A DNA stretch of 64,000 nt from Ypsolopha sequella (taxonomy: Eukaryota; Arthropoda; Insecta; Lepidoptera; Ypsolophidae): the NCBI GenBank assembly GCA_934047225.1, contig OW204001.1, forward strand, positions 8,168,201 through 8,232,200. The letters run 5' to 3'. Of the stretch, positions 22,891-35,861 are shown in pieces. The notes beneath the pieces were generated by a model, which saw only the letters and a program-made list of their open reading frames with translations, did not search any database and was not told where the DNA came from. The number at the start of each line of letters is the position of its first letter. Within the stretch, counting starts at the first letter, position 1. A program made the position numbers and the translations under genes.

Positions 22891-24015
22891 CTGGCTACAC
22901 CCCTGATCATATCATGTTATGAACTATTTTGGTGTTCCTCACGATACAGTGGAACCTGTAATACGCAGATCTAGAATTTGAGGCTCACGAACGAAAGGGA
23001 GTTATTTCGGAGCAGCGCACATAAGTAAAATTTTGATTTGTGTAGTTAATTTTTATAAAATCCTCATTTAGCTAGGGAACACACACACTACACACTGTTC
23101 CCGACGCATCTTTGGCCAAGACATCCACTGGTGAGTCAACTGAAATAATAACTTTGTAAATGTATGTATGGTCCAGTCAAATTATCTGTAACGCAACGGA
23201 ATATATACGTGTGGGTTACGGAAAATTTGGGGCCCCGATACAACCGTTACAAATTTTCCGTACCGCACACGAGCCCCCTGAACACCCCAATTGCTTGACT
23301 GGACTTGAAAATAACAAAATAACGGAAAGGAAAAATAAAAGTAGGTAACGGAACCGATATTGGAGTGACTTTTGTTGTAGTGTGGCGTATTATTTTGTAT
23401 AGGTTGGATATTTGGGTCCGCACTAGTCCGCAGACAATCGCGGATGGTATTCGCGAAACGCGACACAGCCATGATGCGGTGACCGATAGGGGGCGCTGCG
23501 TGCACAGTGTTATTTTTATTACGTACCCACGTACCTATTACAAACCTAAAATTTCCTTGAAACGAAGGTTGATACACAGGGTTGATACATCTTCTAGAAG
23601 AAAACACTGGACTCTAATATCATGATAGGTTTTGCGGAATCTAAACAGGATTTAGTCCAGTTTCGAAAACTTTACCGTTTGTCACTTGTTCCTTGTATTT
23701 ATATTTAGGAGGAAATCCAGTTGAGTTCGTGCGAGTCAGAAAATAGAAAACGTCAAGCCCTCCGGTGCGTAATGTTTAAATTAGCTACTTCTGACAAAAC
23801 GCATAAAATCTAGCAAACAAACAGAACTGAAGCCATAACATGATCATTCAGTGGTCTAATCGTTTTTGGCTATGATGAATTAGAATTCGGACCCCACGGT
23901 TTGATTGCTAAAACACAGGACTTTTTTAAATTTTTACTTAGACAGAACCTTAATTATTCTAAGGACAGAATTAACATTAAAACACCGGACTATCCGGTTG
24001 ACAACCGGACACCTT

Positions 24016-24998
24016 GATGATGATGATGATTTCATCCGACCGAGTTCGGTCACGGCGACTGTTGTGGCTGTGGAGAGCGTCGGTCATGTGCCCTCATGTG
24101 ACTTATGTAGCCTATCTTGTTCGTGAAAGTGCGGTTGCACAGGCTACATGTAAGTTTTCCATTGCAGTAGTTGTAATGTATGGCAGCTGGTGGTCTACAT
24201 CGGAGTTCATCACGTCTGGCGTCAAGAGCAGCTCTTCGTTTAGCCTCGAACTCGAAGATGTTAGTGTTGACTGTATGCCGCCACACAGTTCGGTCTTCAG
24301 CCTGGTCCTCCCATGTCAAATGTTCTATATTGCAACTTTTCATGTGGCGTTTCTGCACGTCCTTAAACCTAAGGAACTGCCCGCCTTGTTTGCGTTTTCC
24401 ACTGCAAAGCTCGCAATATAAAATGTGTTTCGCCATTCTATCTTCTGGCATACGTCGCATGTGGCCACACCAGCGCAACTGGCGCCTCATCAGGTAAGCC
24501 TCGATACCACCTACATTGCAGCGTCGCAGTATTTCCGTATTTCTGACACGGTCCGACCATTTGACTTTCAGAATGTTGCGGAGACATCTTAGATGGAATC
24601 TGTCTAGCGCGTGGATGTGCTTACGATATGGGCACCAAGTTTCAGCAGAGTAGAGGAGATTTGGGAGAACAATCGCCATGTATACAGCAATTTTGGTTGA
24701 TAGCCTGATGTCATGCGAGCGAAACACTTTAGACTGCAGCTTGCCGAAAGCTGCAGCAGCAGCTCCAATTCTGCTGTCGATTTCAGGATCAAGATCGTAC
24801 TTTGCTGATACAGTACTACCCAAGTATTTGAATTTCTTGACTTGTTTAAGTTGATCCATACCAAGCTTAACGCTGAGTGTTAAGTCGGTGCCTGCTTGAC
24901 TGTCCATGGCCATAACTTCCGTCTTGCCGACACTGATTTTCAGGCCAAACCTACGACATGCCTGGTCGAATACGACTATCCACTGTTGCAGCCCCTCC
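24016..24998 (-). mobile_element. 5'-truncated non-LTR retrotransposon
   Basis: A 983-bp minus-strand insertion bounded by the 12-bp direct repeat ACCGGACACCTT at 24004-24015 and 24999-25010. The 3' end is a short (TCA)n tail (GATGATGATGATGAT on plus), typical of LINE ends. Only the 3' part of the reverse-transcriptase gene remains. Confidence 0.9.
24050..24998 (-). pseudogene. Reverse-transcriptase C-terminal fragment with C2H2 finger
   Basis: An open frame of about 316 residues without its own ATG (the first codon in the element is GTG). It covers the reverse-transcriptase end ([26 protein letters not shown]), the thumb and connection region ([34 protein letters not shown]) and a C-terminal C2H2 finger (CSLC, twelve residues, then HMRAH). 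The endonuclease and the catalytic reverse-transcriptase motifs are missing because of 5' truncation. It is not a host gene. Exact LINE clade not assigned. Confidence 0.88.
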
Positions 24999-26192
24999 AC
25001 CGGACACCTTATATGTATATTAACTATAGTACATACCTACACTACAATATAAGTACTTATTTAGTCCCTACCATTTATTATTTGGGTTATTTTGTAATAT
25101 TTCACGTACTTATCTATTTTAATCTACTGTTAGTAATATTATTACCTACGAATAATAATTATTCGTAGATTATTATTATACAAGGTGACTTTTTGATCAT
25201 CGTTTAAATTGATACTGGAGGCTCAGCATCATGAATTGATAACAATTTTTGTGAAATTCGTATAATGAAATTTCGACTTCCATAGTAATTCACTCCCAGT
25301 CTTGAGTGGGGACTACGGGGAGTCGAAAAAGTTTACAAAAATCGTTATTGGTTCATGATGCTGATCACTTACCAAGGCTCAAACTTGTATAACAATAAAA
25401 AAAAACGTTTAAGAAAGATATATCGCATTCTAACAAGAGAATTTCAAACAATCTGTTTTACTATTATAGATTGACATTATAGATTTACATTTTATTAATT
25501 TACATTATAGATTGACATTTGTATTCTTTTTAAATTGACGATTCACATAATTTTACATTATAAATTGAGTTATTTTATATATTTATTTGTAATTCAGATT
25601 TTAAGGTTTAAGGTCAATTGTTTCTTTGTTTGTGTTTATTTATATAAATATTTGTACGCCAAATTTGGCAGATTTTTGAGGAATGACATATTTAAGCATA
25701 TTGTAACACCTAATTTTTAAGGACCAAAAGTCAAACAAATAAACTTTTCTATTCTATTCTATTTGGAAATTGCTTGGACACAAACATACAAAAATAAGTT
25801 GCAATTTTAAAACTTCCCTGCCTATATCTACAAGCATTTTGCATTGCATGAGTCACAAAGAAATCTAATTCAAAAGATTCCCTATTAGTTTAACCGAAGT
25901 TATCTATGAAGGGTCGGCTTTTACAATAGAGAAATCACTGCAAGCTTACTCGGAAATCGGGTGCAAAAAAAAGGATGCATTTTTTATATCGGGCCGTTGG
26001 CGAAAAGTTATTGTTTGAACCGGGTGGGGGATTGTAATAAGGGTGTCTAGGGTAATGAAATTTTTACCTGAGGTTGTTGAAGCAAGCAATGCAATGCAAT
26101 GCAGTATTGCAGGCAGTTTGCGTTCGGTTTTTAACGAATAGTGTTTTGTATAAGTATAGAACTGCCGTTAGAAAAATACAAATTTGTTAGAT

Positions 26193-29100
26193 ATGGTAGG
26201 GAGGTGGTTATTGGTTGAATGGGGTGATGGAAGCCGCAGTGTGGTGAATATCAGAGCAGTTGTTGGGGCTGGCCAGGAGTTTCAAATAGAAGATCAGCTA
26301 ATCATCGCGAATAGAGGTGGTGGATCGAAGCAAGGGAAACTGTTAGCTACTTCTGGTGAGCAAAAAATAATTATTTGTCTAGATCACACATAGAGTCCAG
26401 TCAATTTAAAAACGTTTTTATGGAGAAGGTTGAATTAAATGTACACTGGGTGACAATTGGGAGTAGGTATATTAGGTAAACTAACTAAAATATTAAAATT
26501 GAAAAGAATCTCTGATATTTATTTTTACCCATCCACTATAATTAGACCACGGCTAAGAACAATAATAGTAAGATCAGGGGTCTAATTATTTTGAAATATT
26601 ATAAATAAATATGTTCTTCCGGGAGGAGGGGGGGAGTGTCAGTCAATAATATGAAAATACAATTATTTCGAAGTCATTTTACTAGTTCGACCTCAAATCA
26701 TTCATTTACTGGACTAACACTGTATTTTTGTGACAACGTTCTTGAAATTGTAATGCTTTTTTGGCGCGAATTTTATGAGATGCAGATACTTTGCCTCGTT
26801 TTTTTTTTAGCCAGTCTCATTACTTTTTGTCTTTGATAGACATTCATAAAATTCAGATTTAATAGATTCAAGATTGTAATAAAAAATAAAATCGAAACAA
26901 TTAAGTATATTATTATGAATATTATGATAAATAACAAAGAAAGCTACTTAATTTTTATTTGGTAGCTGGCAACCGATAAATAAAGTAAAGTACCTAAGAA
27001 AGGGAACAATTCCTAATTAGGGAAGAATCCTTGCTTGCGAAGGCGTCCCGAGACATTTAAGGCGCTACGGAAAAAAAATCGACACTTTAAAAACTTGCAT
27101 ATCTACTTCGGTAAATAACATATTATTTTGATAAAATAGTATATTATTTTTGGAATCTTTTTCTAGGGATCTGTTAAAACAGAAACGCAATTGGAGAAAT
27201 TCGGCTCGATAGAAATATTTATTGAAACTAGGTCTTTTTCGACACCAATTCTCCTGGTTTGACAATTTAGAATGACATATGGACTGCAATTATATTTTAT
27301 AAGATGGGTTTTAACGATATCTAGGACCTGCGGGCCTATTATGTATCTCTAGTTGCCTTCTGGACTGGGTGTCTATCATCAAAAACATAGATATACTATC
27401 GAATTCCGATTGTCTAAGGGTATGTTAGCACTTGAAGTGACGACACAGTTCGTAAATAGTTCAATACCCACTAAAAGCAATTTTCAAAGTTTAGTTTTTA
27501 TCTATGTTTTGACGATAGGCACCCTGTCCAGTTGGCAACCTAAGATACAGAATGGTTAAACGAAATTTTGATAGCAACTTTAGTACATTTTATATTAATA
27601 AAAAACCGACTTTTTGCTACTTTTCCACGAATCCGTCCCTCTCGCACTAAGGGTTTTTTCGCTTATGGAGTAACACGGGCGCTAAAACTTTTACATATCG
27701 CCTTAAGTACTTAATTGTTAAAAAACAATAGTTTCTAAGATAACGTTACGCGCCATGCCATCCTTACGACATCTTGAAATCATAGTGGAAGCCTATTTAG
27801 TTGATGAAAAACCAAATATATTTATTTTACCAGAATCTATACTTATAACAAAGTAGTAAAAATGTCGTGTCTCTATGTACATTGAATATTATTGCAAAAT
27901 TAAAAATGCAACTGGTTATATTAATATTGTAGGTACTCGCTGTCTGTCTGTATACGTTCAGTTTTATTTAACTAGAGAACCACTCAACAATTTGGATGCG
28001 GTTTTCTTTATTATCATTGTAGTGACCCTGGTCAACATGGCTTTATGGTTGATAAAATAACCGCCAAGCCAAAAACTGTCGATAATTGAAAGACACTTCC
28101 ACGCAAGCGAAGCCGTGTAGATAGTGTTAAATATAATACCTGGTCTATCTATACAAACAACTTTTTCTAATTTTGAAAAAAATCAGCTGTTCCATAAATG
28201 AACGAGTAAGTACTCTATCTAGTTATAGGCTTTCCAGACACAAAAAATTGACACGCATAAATCAGTCACCAATCTCCTATTCTCCATTTCCAGACGACCG
28301 AAAGAACCTGGAACTGCAGACCATGAAAGAATCTCAACAGCAAGGAGGTTCGAAACCCGAGCCCCCAGGACCAAGCTTATACGAAGACCTGGAACCGAGA
28401 GATTTCTCACCCAGCGGCTCTTCTTGGGGACCTGAGGAATGTCAGAATTCTAGCAGTGATTCTGAAAATGTGGAGGTATGCTTTAGCCGTTAGTTATTGC
28501 TTGCTACCTATTGTGTAGCGGCCGCTATCTTTAGACCGACACGTCATAAATCTAAGAGAGGGCACTAAGGTTGCTGATTTTCATACACACGTATCATTTT
28601 TCCCGGGATCTGTACCCAAATGACAATTAAATCAGCTCAGCTGTTCACGAAAGATATCCCCTGTCAAAATACTTATTGTGAATAAATAAATACGAAAATG
28701 CCATAATCCGCGAAACTCCTTTCGTGAAAAGAACCTTAGACTGTCTTCGCGGAGGCTCGCACTGTTGATTTATCATGGTTGCACAAGAGTTGACTATGAG
28801 CAATATGTTTTAATTTAAAACTTTTAAAGAAACAGTGAGCGGAAAAACTGCCAGAGGCAGAACCCAGAGTAGAATAGTCCCTAATAATATTATCCCTAAC
28901 TACGAGTATATTATAGTTTGGATGTACCAAGCTTGTTAAAAGAATTAATAAATGAATCCTTTAAAACTTTTATTTAAGTACATCTAAACTTACCGATATC
29001 GATAAAACTCTTTCAGATGGAACACAAGAAGATCAAACTGGAAACACTCGTTAAGAAACAATACACCAACAAAGGCAACAAGAAATGTCTCACACCATCG

Positions 29101-31468
29101 CTACGTGCCGACCCAGTCATACCAAACCCTCGTCCTATTCCATCACATGTACTGAACCTGAAGCAGACGACCCACAAAACCATGAAGAGGAAAAAGGAAT
29201 CTCGCCAAAGTTTGCCAGTTCAACAGGCGATAGCCGACTCCACTAGAGGACAGTCTTGTCCAAGAGTCCGTCAATACGACCAGCAGTGTCAAACTGAAAT
29301 CACAACGATGATCAATGTTAGCGCTGAAGAACTAGCTAAAGTCAAACAAGACTTGAACCACTTTAAAGAAATGATCAAACTGCTAAAGAGTACCGTATCT
29401 AGTCTCAAATGCACAGTACTTCCTGATATTCTTTATGAAACTCTATTTGCTAGTGCATCGCATGATCCACCGAATATTGCGACGAAAATGGATGAAAATG
29501 ACACTGGTTTGATCGAACCTGAGGTTCATAAAGAGGAAAATACAGAGCCAGTAAGTGTTTCAAGAGAGCCAACTCAAAAATCGGAAATAAAGCAGATAAA
29601 ATATGGATTGATAAAGCATAATCCTAGTAGACACAAGGCTAACAAAGAGGCTACTATTACCAAATCTAACACAACACCAAAGGTTTATAAGTCAAAACAT
29701 AATCTTAGTAGACACAAGGCTAACAAAGAGGCTCATAATTCCAAATCTAAGACAACACCAAAGGTTTATAAGTCAAAAAAGAAACGGCTATCAAATGTTT
29801 CTTATACAAGTGGAAGTGCAAACAGTGCACAAGGCAATGAAGAAATGGTCCCAATAGGCAGTGGCATTACGTTTGTTCCAAAGAACGTCTACGAAGGGAT
29901 AAACTGGGATTCTTATACCATGGCAACGCGTAAACTTCTAATGGCAGTCTTTCCTCGAAAGTAAGACATCAATTTTATTTGTTAAACTATAAATAAAAGG
30001 CGCGTCACTTACTGATATTTTAAAGCAACGGTTTGATAAACCTATATCTTTACTCACATAACGCACTCAATCAAGGTCCAAAGGTCCAAGGCACTAAGAA
30101 ATTAAGTTGGTAAAAAATGTATCAACAGACAAGCCTCTTGAAGAAAAGAGGAACATGGTTTTACCCGGTCTGGCCGCGGCCCTAGAACTGCTATCCTTTG
30201 GTTATTTATTGGACAACTAAACTTTTCTTATCATTAATATGAACAACCTTTGCTATGGGGCTAATACGGAAATGCAAAAGCAAAATTAGCTGTTTCATAC
30301 GTTTTGGTCGAGTATGTAGGTATTTAACTTTTCTATGGGTCAGTTGATTTTTTTGCGATTTCACGCTTGGCCCCATTGTAAAAAATGTTCACATTCATGG
30401 GTAGAACACCCTGTTTGAAGGAAAAAGCTTATCAAATTAACACTGTATAAGTGATTAAAATATGAATGCTAATTTCTTCAGGATCCTGGCAAGTCATTCT
30501 CTAACCGGCAAAGCGTCACCAGCCTTCACGAACAAGCCGGCGAAGCTCTGTCTCGACCCGAAGAAGGTATTCGACATCGTCGTCACCGTCACCACCAAGA
30601 GTAACGTCAAGGAGAGTTTAGTCAGGTAAGAAATACATTTTTTAGGATTCCGTACACAAAGGGTAACCAACGGGACCCTATTACTAAGACTCCACTGTCC
30701 GTCTGTCACCAGGCTGTATCTCATGAACCGTGGTAGTTAGACAGATGAAATTTTCACAGATGATGTATTTCTGTTGCCGCTATAACAACAAATACTAAAA
30801 AACAGAATAAAATAAATATTTACGGAGGATCCGATACAACAAACGTGTTTTTTTGCCGTTTTTATAGATAATGGTACGGAACCCTTCGTGCACGTGTCCG
30901 ACTCGCACTTAGACGTTTTTTTTATAAGTCCTTTTGAGCCCTACTAGTTTGTCCTAAAATCGGGGGTGGCCTATACAACAATTTTACTTCAGAACAATTT
31001 TACATCAATGCCTATACTATAATTTTTTAATCCCTTTACACTTTAATTAATATATTTCCGGAACTAAAATTCTGATATTTTTACAGAAGTTTGTTTCAAA
31101 ACCTTATTCCATAAATATAAACGAAAAATATAAGTCTGAAGTATGCGAATAAAGTTGATAAACAGCCCGAATCAAAAGACCTTGGGTATATGAATGTCAA
31201 CCGGAAGTATTCGCAAATGTAAATACAGATAGCATTAAATCTTTTGACTCAGGTTATACATGACAGCAACTTTCCTTTTGACAGGAGTGCAATAACAACA
31301 AAGTGCGCAGACGAGTACAAGATGCAGCGAATGAAGTTGGTCAAGAACGAAAAGAAGAGAAAGATCCTGAATGCAACACCATTCAGGTTTCTGAACAACC
31401 AAGTCAGTCTTCCACCAGAGAATGCTGAAGGCAGACAGTCTCGACATAGTTACAACCAGTCTATTTGA
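26193..31468 (+). CDS. BEN-domain protein, insensitive-like (BEN-A)
   Basis: Five exons join in phase: 26193-26355, 28294-28475, 29017-29960, 30482-30625 and 31285-31468, giving 538 residues. Start is ATG 26193; an inner ATG at 28323 is also possible. Exon 1 encodes a compact N-terminal module (GRWLLVEWGDGSRSVV...GKLLATS) like those opening some BEN proteins of insects. Exon 3 has a short coiled coil (about residues 218-250) and a Lys-rich region with a 27-residue tandem duplication. The BEN domain spans the last three exons: INWDSYTMATRKLLMAVFPR, then LASHSLTGKASPAFTNKPAK, then AITTKCADEYKMQRM. Related proteins bind DNA in the nucleus and act as corepressors. A poly(A) signal AATAAA lies at 31711-31716. 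The BEN call is firm; the N-terminal exon link rests on splice phase and layout. Confidence 0.85.
26356..28293. other. BEN-A intron 1
   Basis: Donor GTGAGC at 26356 and acceptor TTCCAG ending at 28293. It contains another 'tatcatcaaaaacatag' MITE at about 27332-27557. No other coding exon was recognised. Confidence 0.6.
27332..27557. repeat. MITE of the 'tatcatcaaaaacatag' family, copy 2
   Basis: Same ends and order as 22660-22890: 'gggcctattatgtatctcta' near the left end and 'ggcaacctaagatacagaat' at the right. Confidence 0.8.
29617..29778 (+). repeat. 81-bp in-frame tandem duplication inside BEN-A exon 3
   Basis: Units at 29617-29697 and 29698-29778 each encode 27 residues starting HN(P/L)SRHKANKEA and ending TTPKVYKSK. 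They differ at only a few bases, so the duplication is fairly recent. It adds a second Lys-rich segment before the BEN domain. Confidence 0.92.
30646..30922. repeat. Abundant lepidopteran dispersed repeat, near full length
   Basis: Lies in BEN-A intron 4. It opens 'aggattccgtacacaaaggg', contains 'ctgtccgtctgtcaccagg' and 'ctgtatctcatgaaccgtgg', and ends 'gtacggaaccc...gactcgcactt' plus a T run. This order is familiar from many moth and butterfly genomes. Partial copies lie at 1-50 and 40327-40385. Confidence 0.75.
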
Positions 31469-32436
31469 TGAATGGTAGTTTGTAAAACAGTCATAAATTG
31501 AGGGTAGGCCAAAAAAAGGAAAACCTAGCAGTTAGATCGTCCGGCGGTGTAACCAAAAGCTACAGGGCTGCGATTCTGGCATAAGGCGACGTAAATGTTC
31601 ATACTCTTTCAAACATCTTTAAGAAATTTTGTTACCAAAATTTGCCAATGTTACGTTTTTAGTAACATGTTAGGTTGCCTAGAAGAGGCATAAGAAGTTA
31701 AGTTAGAGGGAATAAAACAATAACAAAGTTTAATATATATTAGATCTTTACATATGAAATTGCCGTTTTCTATAGAGAATTCGAAGGAAACTCAATTTTC
31801 AATACTGACATTTTTACATTTTTTTTAGGAATGACAAATCCAAATCCAATTCCTCTGTGTATGAATGAGACAACATTAAGCTAACAGCAACATTAATTCA
31901 ATTTTTGAAAAGTGTCAGCTGTAAAAAAATATTACGAATCTTATCATTTAAATGAATGGTACTTTGTTTTGGAAATTTTAATTTTGGTTATCAAACTGAC
32001 AATAAAAACAAAATTTAATACGTATATGTAAAACCTTGAAATCAACATTCAAACAAAAAACAAATAATGGAAATAGCTATTGAATTACAGGAACCATGAA
32101 CTCATGAACCTGTAAGAAAATTTCAGCAAAAACATATGTAAAGACCAATTATATTTTAGAAAAAAAAAGTCAAGAATTCAAGAGTGTTGCGGAAGGTCGA
32201 AATCCCTAAACACTAAACTTATGGTCAAGTACTCCCCTAGTCGAGCGCAAGTTCTTGGAGGTCCCGACGGTGAGACTGCAGCCACTGAAGTTCCAGGTTG
32301 GGAGTCCAAGGATCACTGAAGTCAAGGACAGTCACCGAGTGATGGCGTCGCTTTGGCTCCGCCAATGGAAGAGTTGACGCTGGTCTGAGTGAGAGGTTGT
32401 CCAGAAGAGTAGGTAGTTCCAGACTTGCTCCCTATA

Positions 32437-32589
32437 CTCTGATTTTTCATTCCGTAGAATTCTGACAGTTCAATAAAAGGGATAGAGCTGTGTAAGTAAG
32501 CGAGATGAACTGTATCTTTTTCTCCTTTACTTGCACAGCTCCATCCCTTTTACCGAATTGTCAGAATTCGACGGAATGAAAAATCAGAG
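32437..32589. repeat. Inverted-repeat element
   Basis: Ends pair as 'ctctgatttttcattccgta' with 'acggaatgaaaaatcagag'. The inner arms around 'gaattctgacagttc' and 'gaattgtcagaattc' also pair. No coding capacity. Confidence 0.8.
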
Positions 32590-33484
32590 TTTAAGTTTAG
32601 AGCAGCAGTAGCTTGAGATGTATGCTTTTCTTCTTCTATTGACATAATATGTCAATTATGGTTTTGACATCTTCTTAACCTGCAAATTTTGGATGAAGCA
32701 TTTTCTCTATTAGATAAAGCTACAATTCTGACATCTCTACGTGAGGCTGTCTTCTACGATTCAGGGGCGCGTTCATAAACTAGGGGTCGAGACACGGGTT
32801 CTATTGCTATTTCTGTCGCACGCGTTGAAAATTATATACGCTATCCTGCTGTCAGTGTTGGAACCTGACGAAAGTGTTAATTAATGAACGGGGGTCAGTG
32901 GCGGTGTACATTCTTCGAATACACGCTATTTGTCGTTTTTTCCTAGTAACATCAGCATCATTGGACATTTCATGTTGATTTGCATGTTTTTCACTTGATT
33001 GTGTTCTGTTTGGAATGCTGTCATTGGTTAATTAATGAATCCAGTTTTGATATGTAGATATTGATTGATTTTAATTTTCGTCTGCACATTTTGCACTGGA
33101 ATCTTCATCATCCTCGGAGCTAAAGAAACTTTGGAGGATTTCCTATTTTCTCTGCTCGTAGTTGCTTGATGTTCTTAGCATTTTATTCGCTCCTAGCTGT
33201 TATAAATTGTACCTGCCCAAAGATAATTCGACTGATGACGACCACAAGTGGGTCGAAATATATATCGATAACAGTTAGTACTTTTTCATTTATATTCATA
33301 ATTTGTCTTTTAAAATAATTAAAAGCTAAAAAGGCTTTAAAATAATATTTATTCAATTATCCCAAAGAGAAAAGTAATTATCCACGACATTTTATCGCAT
33401 GGTGCCAGAATCATTACCCTCGACCACAATATACTGTGCCTCGACCGACCGACTCAGGTATTTGATACACATAGCTATGTGTGG

Positions 33485-33569
33485 CAGGCAAATAGTAAAA
33501 TTCCGCCGTTTACAAACTGAAGAAACTGACGATGCCGTTTGTAAACGGCGGAATTTTACTATTTGCCTG
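33485..33569. repeat. Perfect 33-bp inverted repeat
   Basis: Arms 33485-33517 and 33537-33569 are exact reverse complements by eye, with a 19-base spacer. Each arm contains 'attccgccgtttacaaac' or its complement. If transcribed it would form a strong hairpin. Confidence 0.9.
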
Positions 33570-34762
33570 ACTACAAAACTCCTGAAAAAAATTACGGGCT
33601 ATGATTAATAATGAGTAAAATTACATAATTTTAAATATTCAATTGAAGCGTAATTTTTTTTAAATATGTTTTATCTACACTGCGAAATTGAGACCTAAAA
33701 AGTGATTAATAGGTAACTGTTAAATCCAAAAAGTAATTTAACCATTTGAATTGATGTTATTTTATTGATATTTCTTGATGGAACATTTTTACAATATTAG
33801 TTAATTTTGAAACAAAATACTTGGTATACTGTTCCACTTCGTATATTATTATTTTGCAACTAAGTATACGTTATTCAGATGATCCATTTCTTTTAAGTTC
33901 ACACAAAAATAAGGTTTTCGTGTGCACATTTTGCAGAGCGAAACAGTATTTTCTTCCAAAATTAATATTTTTTTAACTTTCTTGTAATTTAATTGGTTTT
34001 CGTCTAAAAAAATGATTATAAAACAATCATAGTAGAAGTTTTAGGCTTATTATTTTGCGGGCAGCTAGAATATAAAACAGCTACTTTTACTAGGCATATA
34101 ATAAAATGAAATGGCTGCGTTTAATATTTTGGCATCAATATATTTAGATAAGCCTCAAAAATTCGCAAGCAAATTGAAATTATAGGTTGGCTACTAAAAA
34201 TAATGACTTAGCATCCGATATTGTAAGCCGGGTGACTTTAAATGTTTTTTACTGGCTATTTATTTCCATCTAAGAAAACCATTTTGGGTATTGTAATTCG
34301 CTTAGATTAAATTATTTTGAGGCGTGTTAATTCGAAAACCATTCCGAGATTTAGGTTTAATTAGCCGTATTTTTGAATTTGTGGTCTATAAAACCTTATG
34401 ATGATGACTATTTTTACGAAAAGGGTGCAACTTCCATTTGCCTTCGTGTGACGTCACTTGAGAAATGGCTATTTAAAAATGTGTCCTTTGCTATCAAGAT
34501 AAATTTATAATAATTTGCATCCGACTGATTTGACAGATGGATGACAGATGGGTAGACAGACAGAGACAGACCATTATTTTTTATAAGCAATCACACATCA
34601 CAATCAGTATAATGTCTAAAATTCTTAAGTGACGTCATATAGGGCAATTCTTTAAAAAATAATAAAAAAATAATGGTTAATTTATATTCTAAGATAATGA
34701 AAACGATGTCCTAAAATGGCGTAAATTCTCTAAAAAAAAATAATAAAAAAAAACTTTATTGT

Positions 34763-34981
34763 ACAGGTCGCCCTAGAAGGACGTATGCTGACCAAATAGG
34801 TGACATACTGAAGAAGGGCCATGTCATAAGTACCCGGAATAGAAGAGCTTTTGTATGACTAGATTGATGGATGTGGAAGAGGCGAAAGATGTGTGTCTGG
34901 ATCGCAGCAGATGGTAACCTGTAGTCTCTGCCTACCCCTCTGGGAGACAGGCGTGAGTATATGTATGTATGTATGTATGTA
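34763..34981 (+). mobile_element. Non-LTR retrotransposon 3' end
   Basis: Translation shows a decayed reverse-transcriptase C-terminus (YADQIGDILKKGHVISTRN, then TRLMDVEEAKDVC). It is followed by 'cctctgggagacaggcgtgag' type sequence and an (ATGT)n tail near 34956-34981. Related minus-strand ends lie at 46857-46990 and about 21546-21655. Confidence 0.7.
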
Positions 34982-35279
34982 AAACGGCTGGCAATGATAG
35001 ATGGCCTCTTTTTAATAAAATGGTATTCCTAAAAATGGACTCCAATATAAATTCAGTTGCCAAAATGATTACTTGATTCCCGCCTATAGTTAAAAGATTC
35101 AATGCAACTAAAATTGAGATAATATGGGGCTGTGATTTAGATGCCAACCTATAAATTTTGGTATCCACTTTTTTTTCAAGCTACCAGAATGCTTACTTAG
35201 CTGCCTGGTTTATTACATGCCGAAGGTTTATTTCAATTACAGGTAAAATAGTAAATTTTTGTCATTTCGCTCCGTACTT

Positions 35280-35725
35280 TAAGGGGCTCCACCAATGGGC
35301 TCCACAATGCTAAACATAAGTTTTGTATTGGATTCAGTTCCGTCAATGTAAAGATGGTAAAATTTTGAAAAAAATATCGCGTGTTTTTTGACTCATGACA
35401 ATTATTAATAACATTTTATAAATAAACATATTTTCAATCTTCTATTGATTATATTACATTTAAAAAAACATGAATTTCACGAAAAAAGCGATTCAGTTTC
35501 CATATTTCAAAACCGATTGCGACGAAACCAACACACGCAGATACTTACTAGAAAAAAACATCTTTATTACATAAAAAAGTTGTAGTTAATGCCCTAATGG
35601 AGCCGCCATTTCAAAATAACTGAAGTTTGGCGTGCGCGGCATCTGATTAGAGCAGGATAGACAGTTAAAAAACAAAAGCGTTAGAGCAGGACTGCATTTT
35701 AGGATTGTGCAGCCCCTTAACGTTT
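35280..35725. repeat. Dispersed element with 'aaggggct' inverted ends
   Basis: Begins 'aaggggctccaccaatgggc' and ends 'tgtgcagccccttaa'. Its right part (about 35590-35722) matches 55105-55220, including 'caaaataactgaagtt' and 'gcgcggcatctgat'. Confidence 0.6.
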
Positions 35726-35861
35726 ATTTTTTCCAGTCTATTCACGGACAAAACCATAGATGTAGAAATCTAGGGACAAAACCCTTACTATTTTAGCTAT
35801 TTTGGCTACGACTACCATAGACAAGAACATACGACTACGACGGCATACTCGTTATTAAATT

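Larger units (their letters stand above)
21238..26192. other. Repeat-rich intergenic region
   Basis: No host gene was recognised between the BEL/Pao insertion and BEN-A. It contains a LINE 3' end on the minus strand at about 21546-21655, a hAT-type MITE (21876-22045), a MITE of the 'tatcatcaaaaacatag' family (22660-22890), a short element bounded by 'gtccagtcaa/ttgactggac' at about 23169-23303, and a truncated LINE (24016-24998). The 141-residue minus-strand frame at 23182-23607 has no known domain. Confidence 0.5.

Noticed and set aside
23182..23607. 141-residue minus-strand open frame
   Set aside because: No recognisable domain, no splice or start context, and it overlaps a probable short mobile element at 23169-23303.
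32210..32400. Possible conserved exon in a less AT-rich stretch
   Set aside because: No frame is open over a useful length and no family was recognised; left as unexplained sequence.
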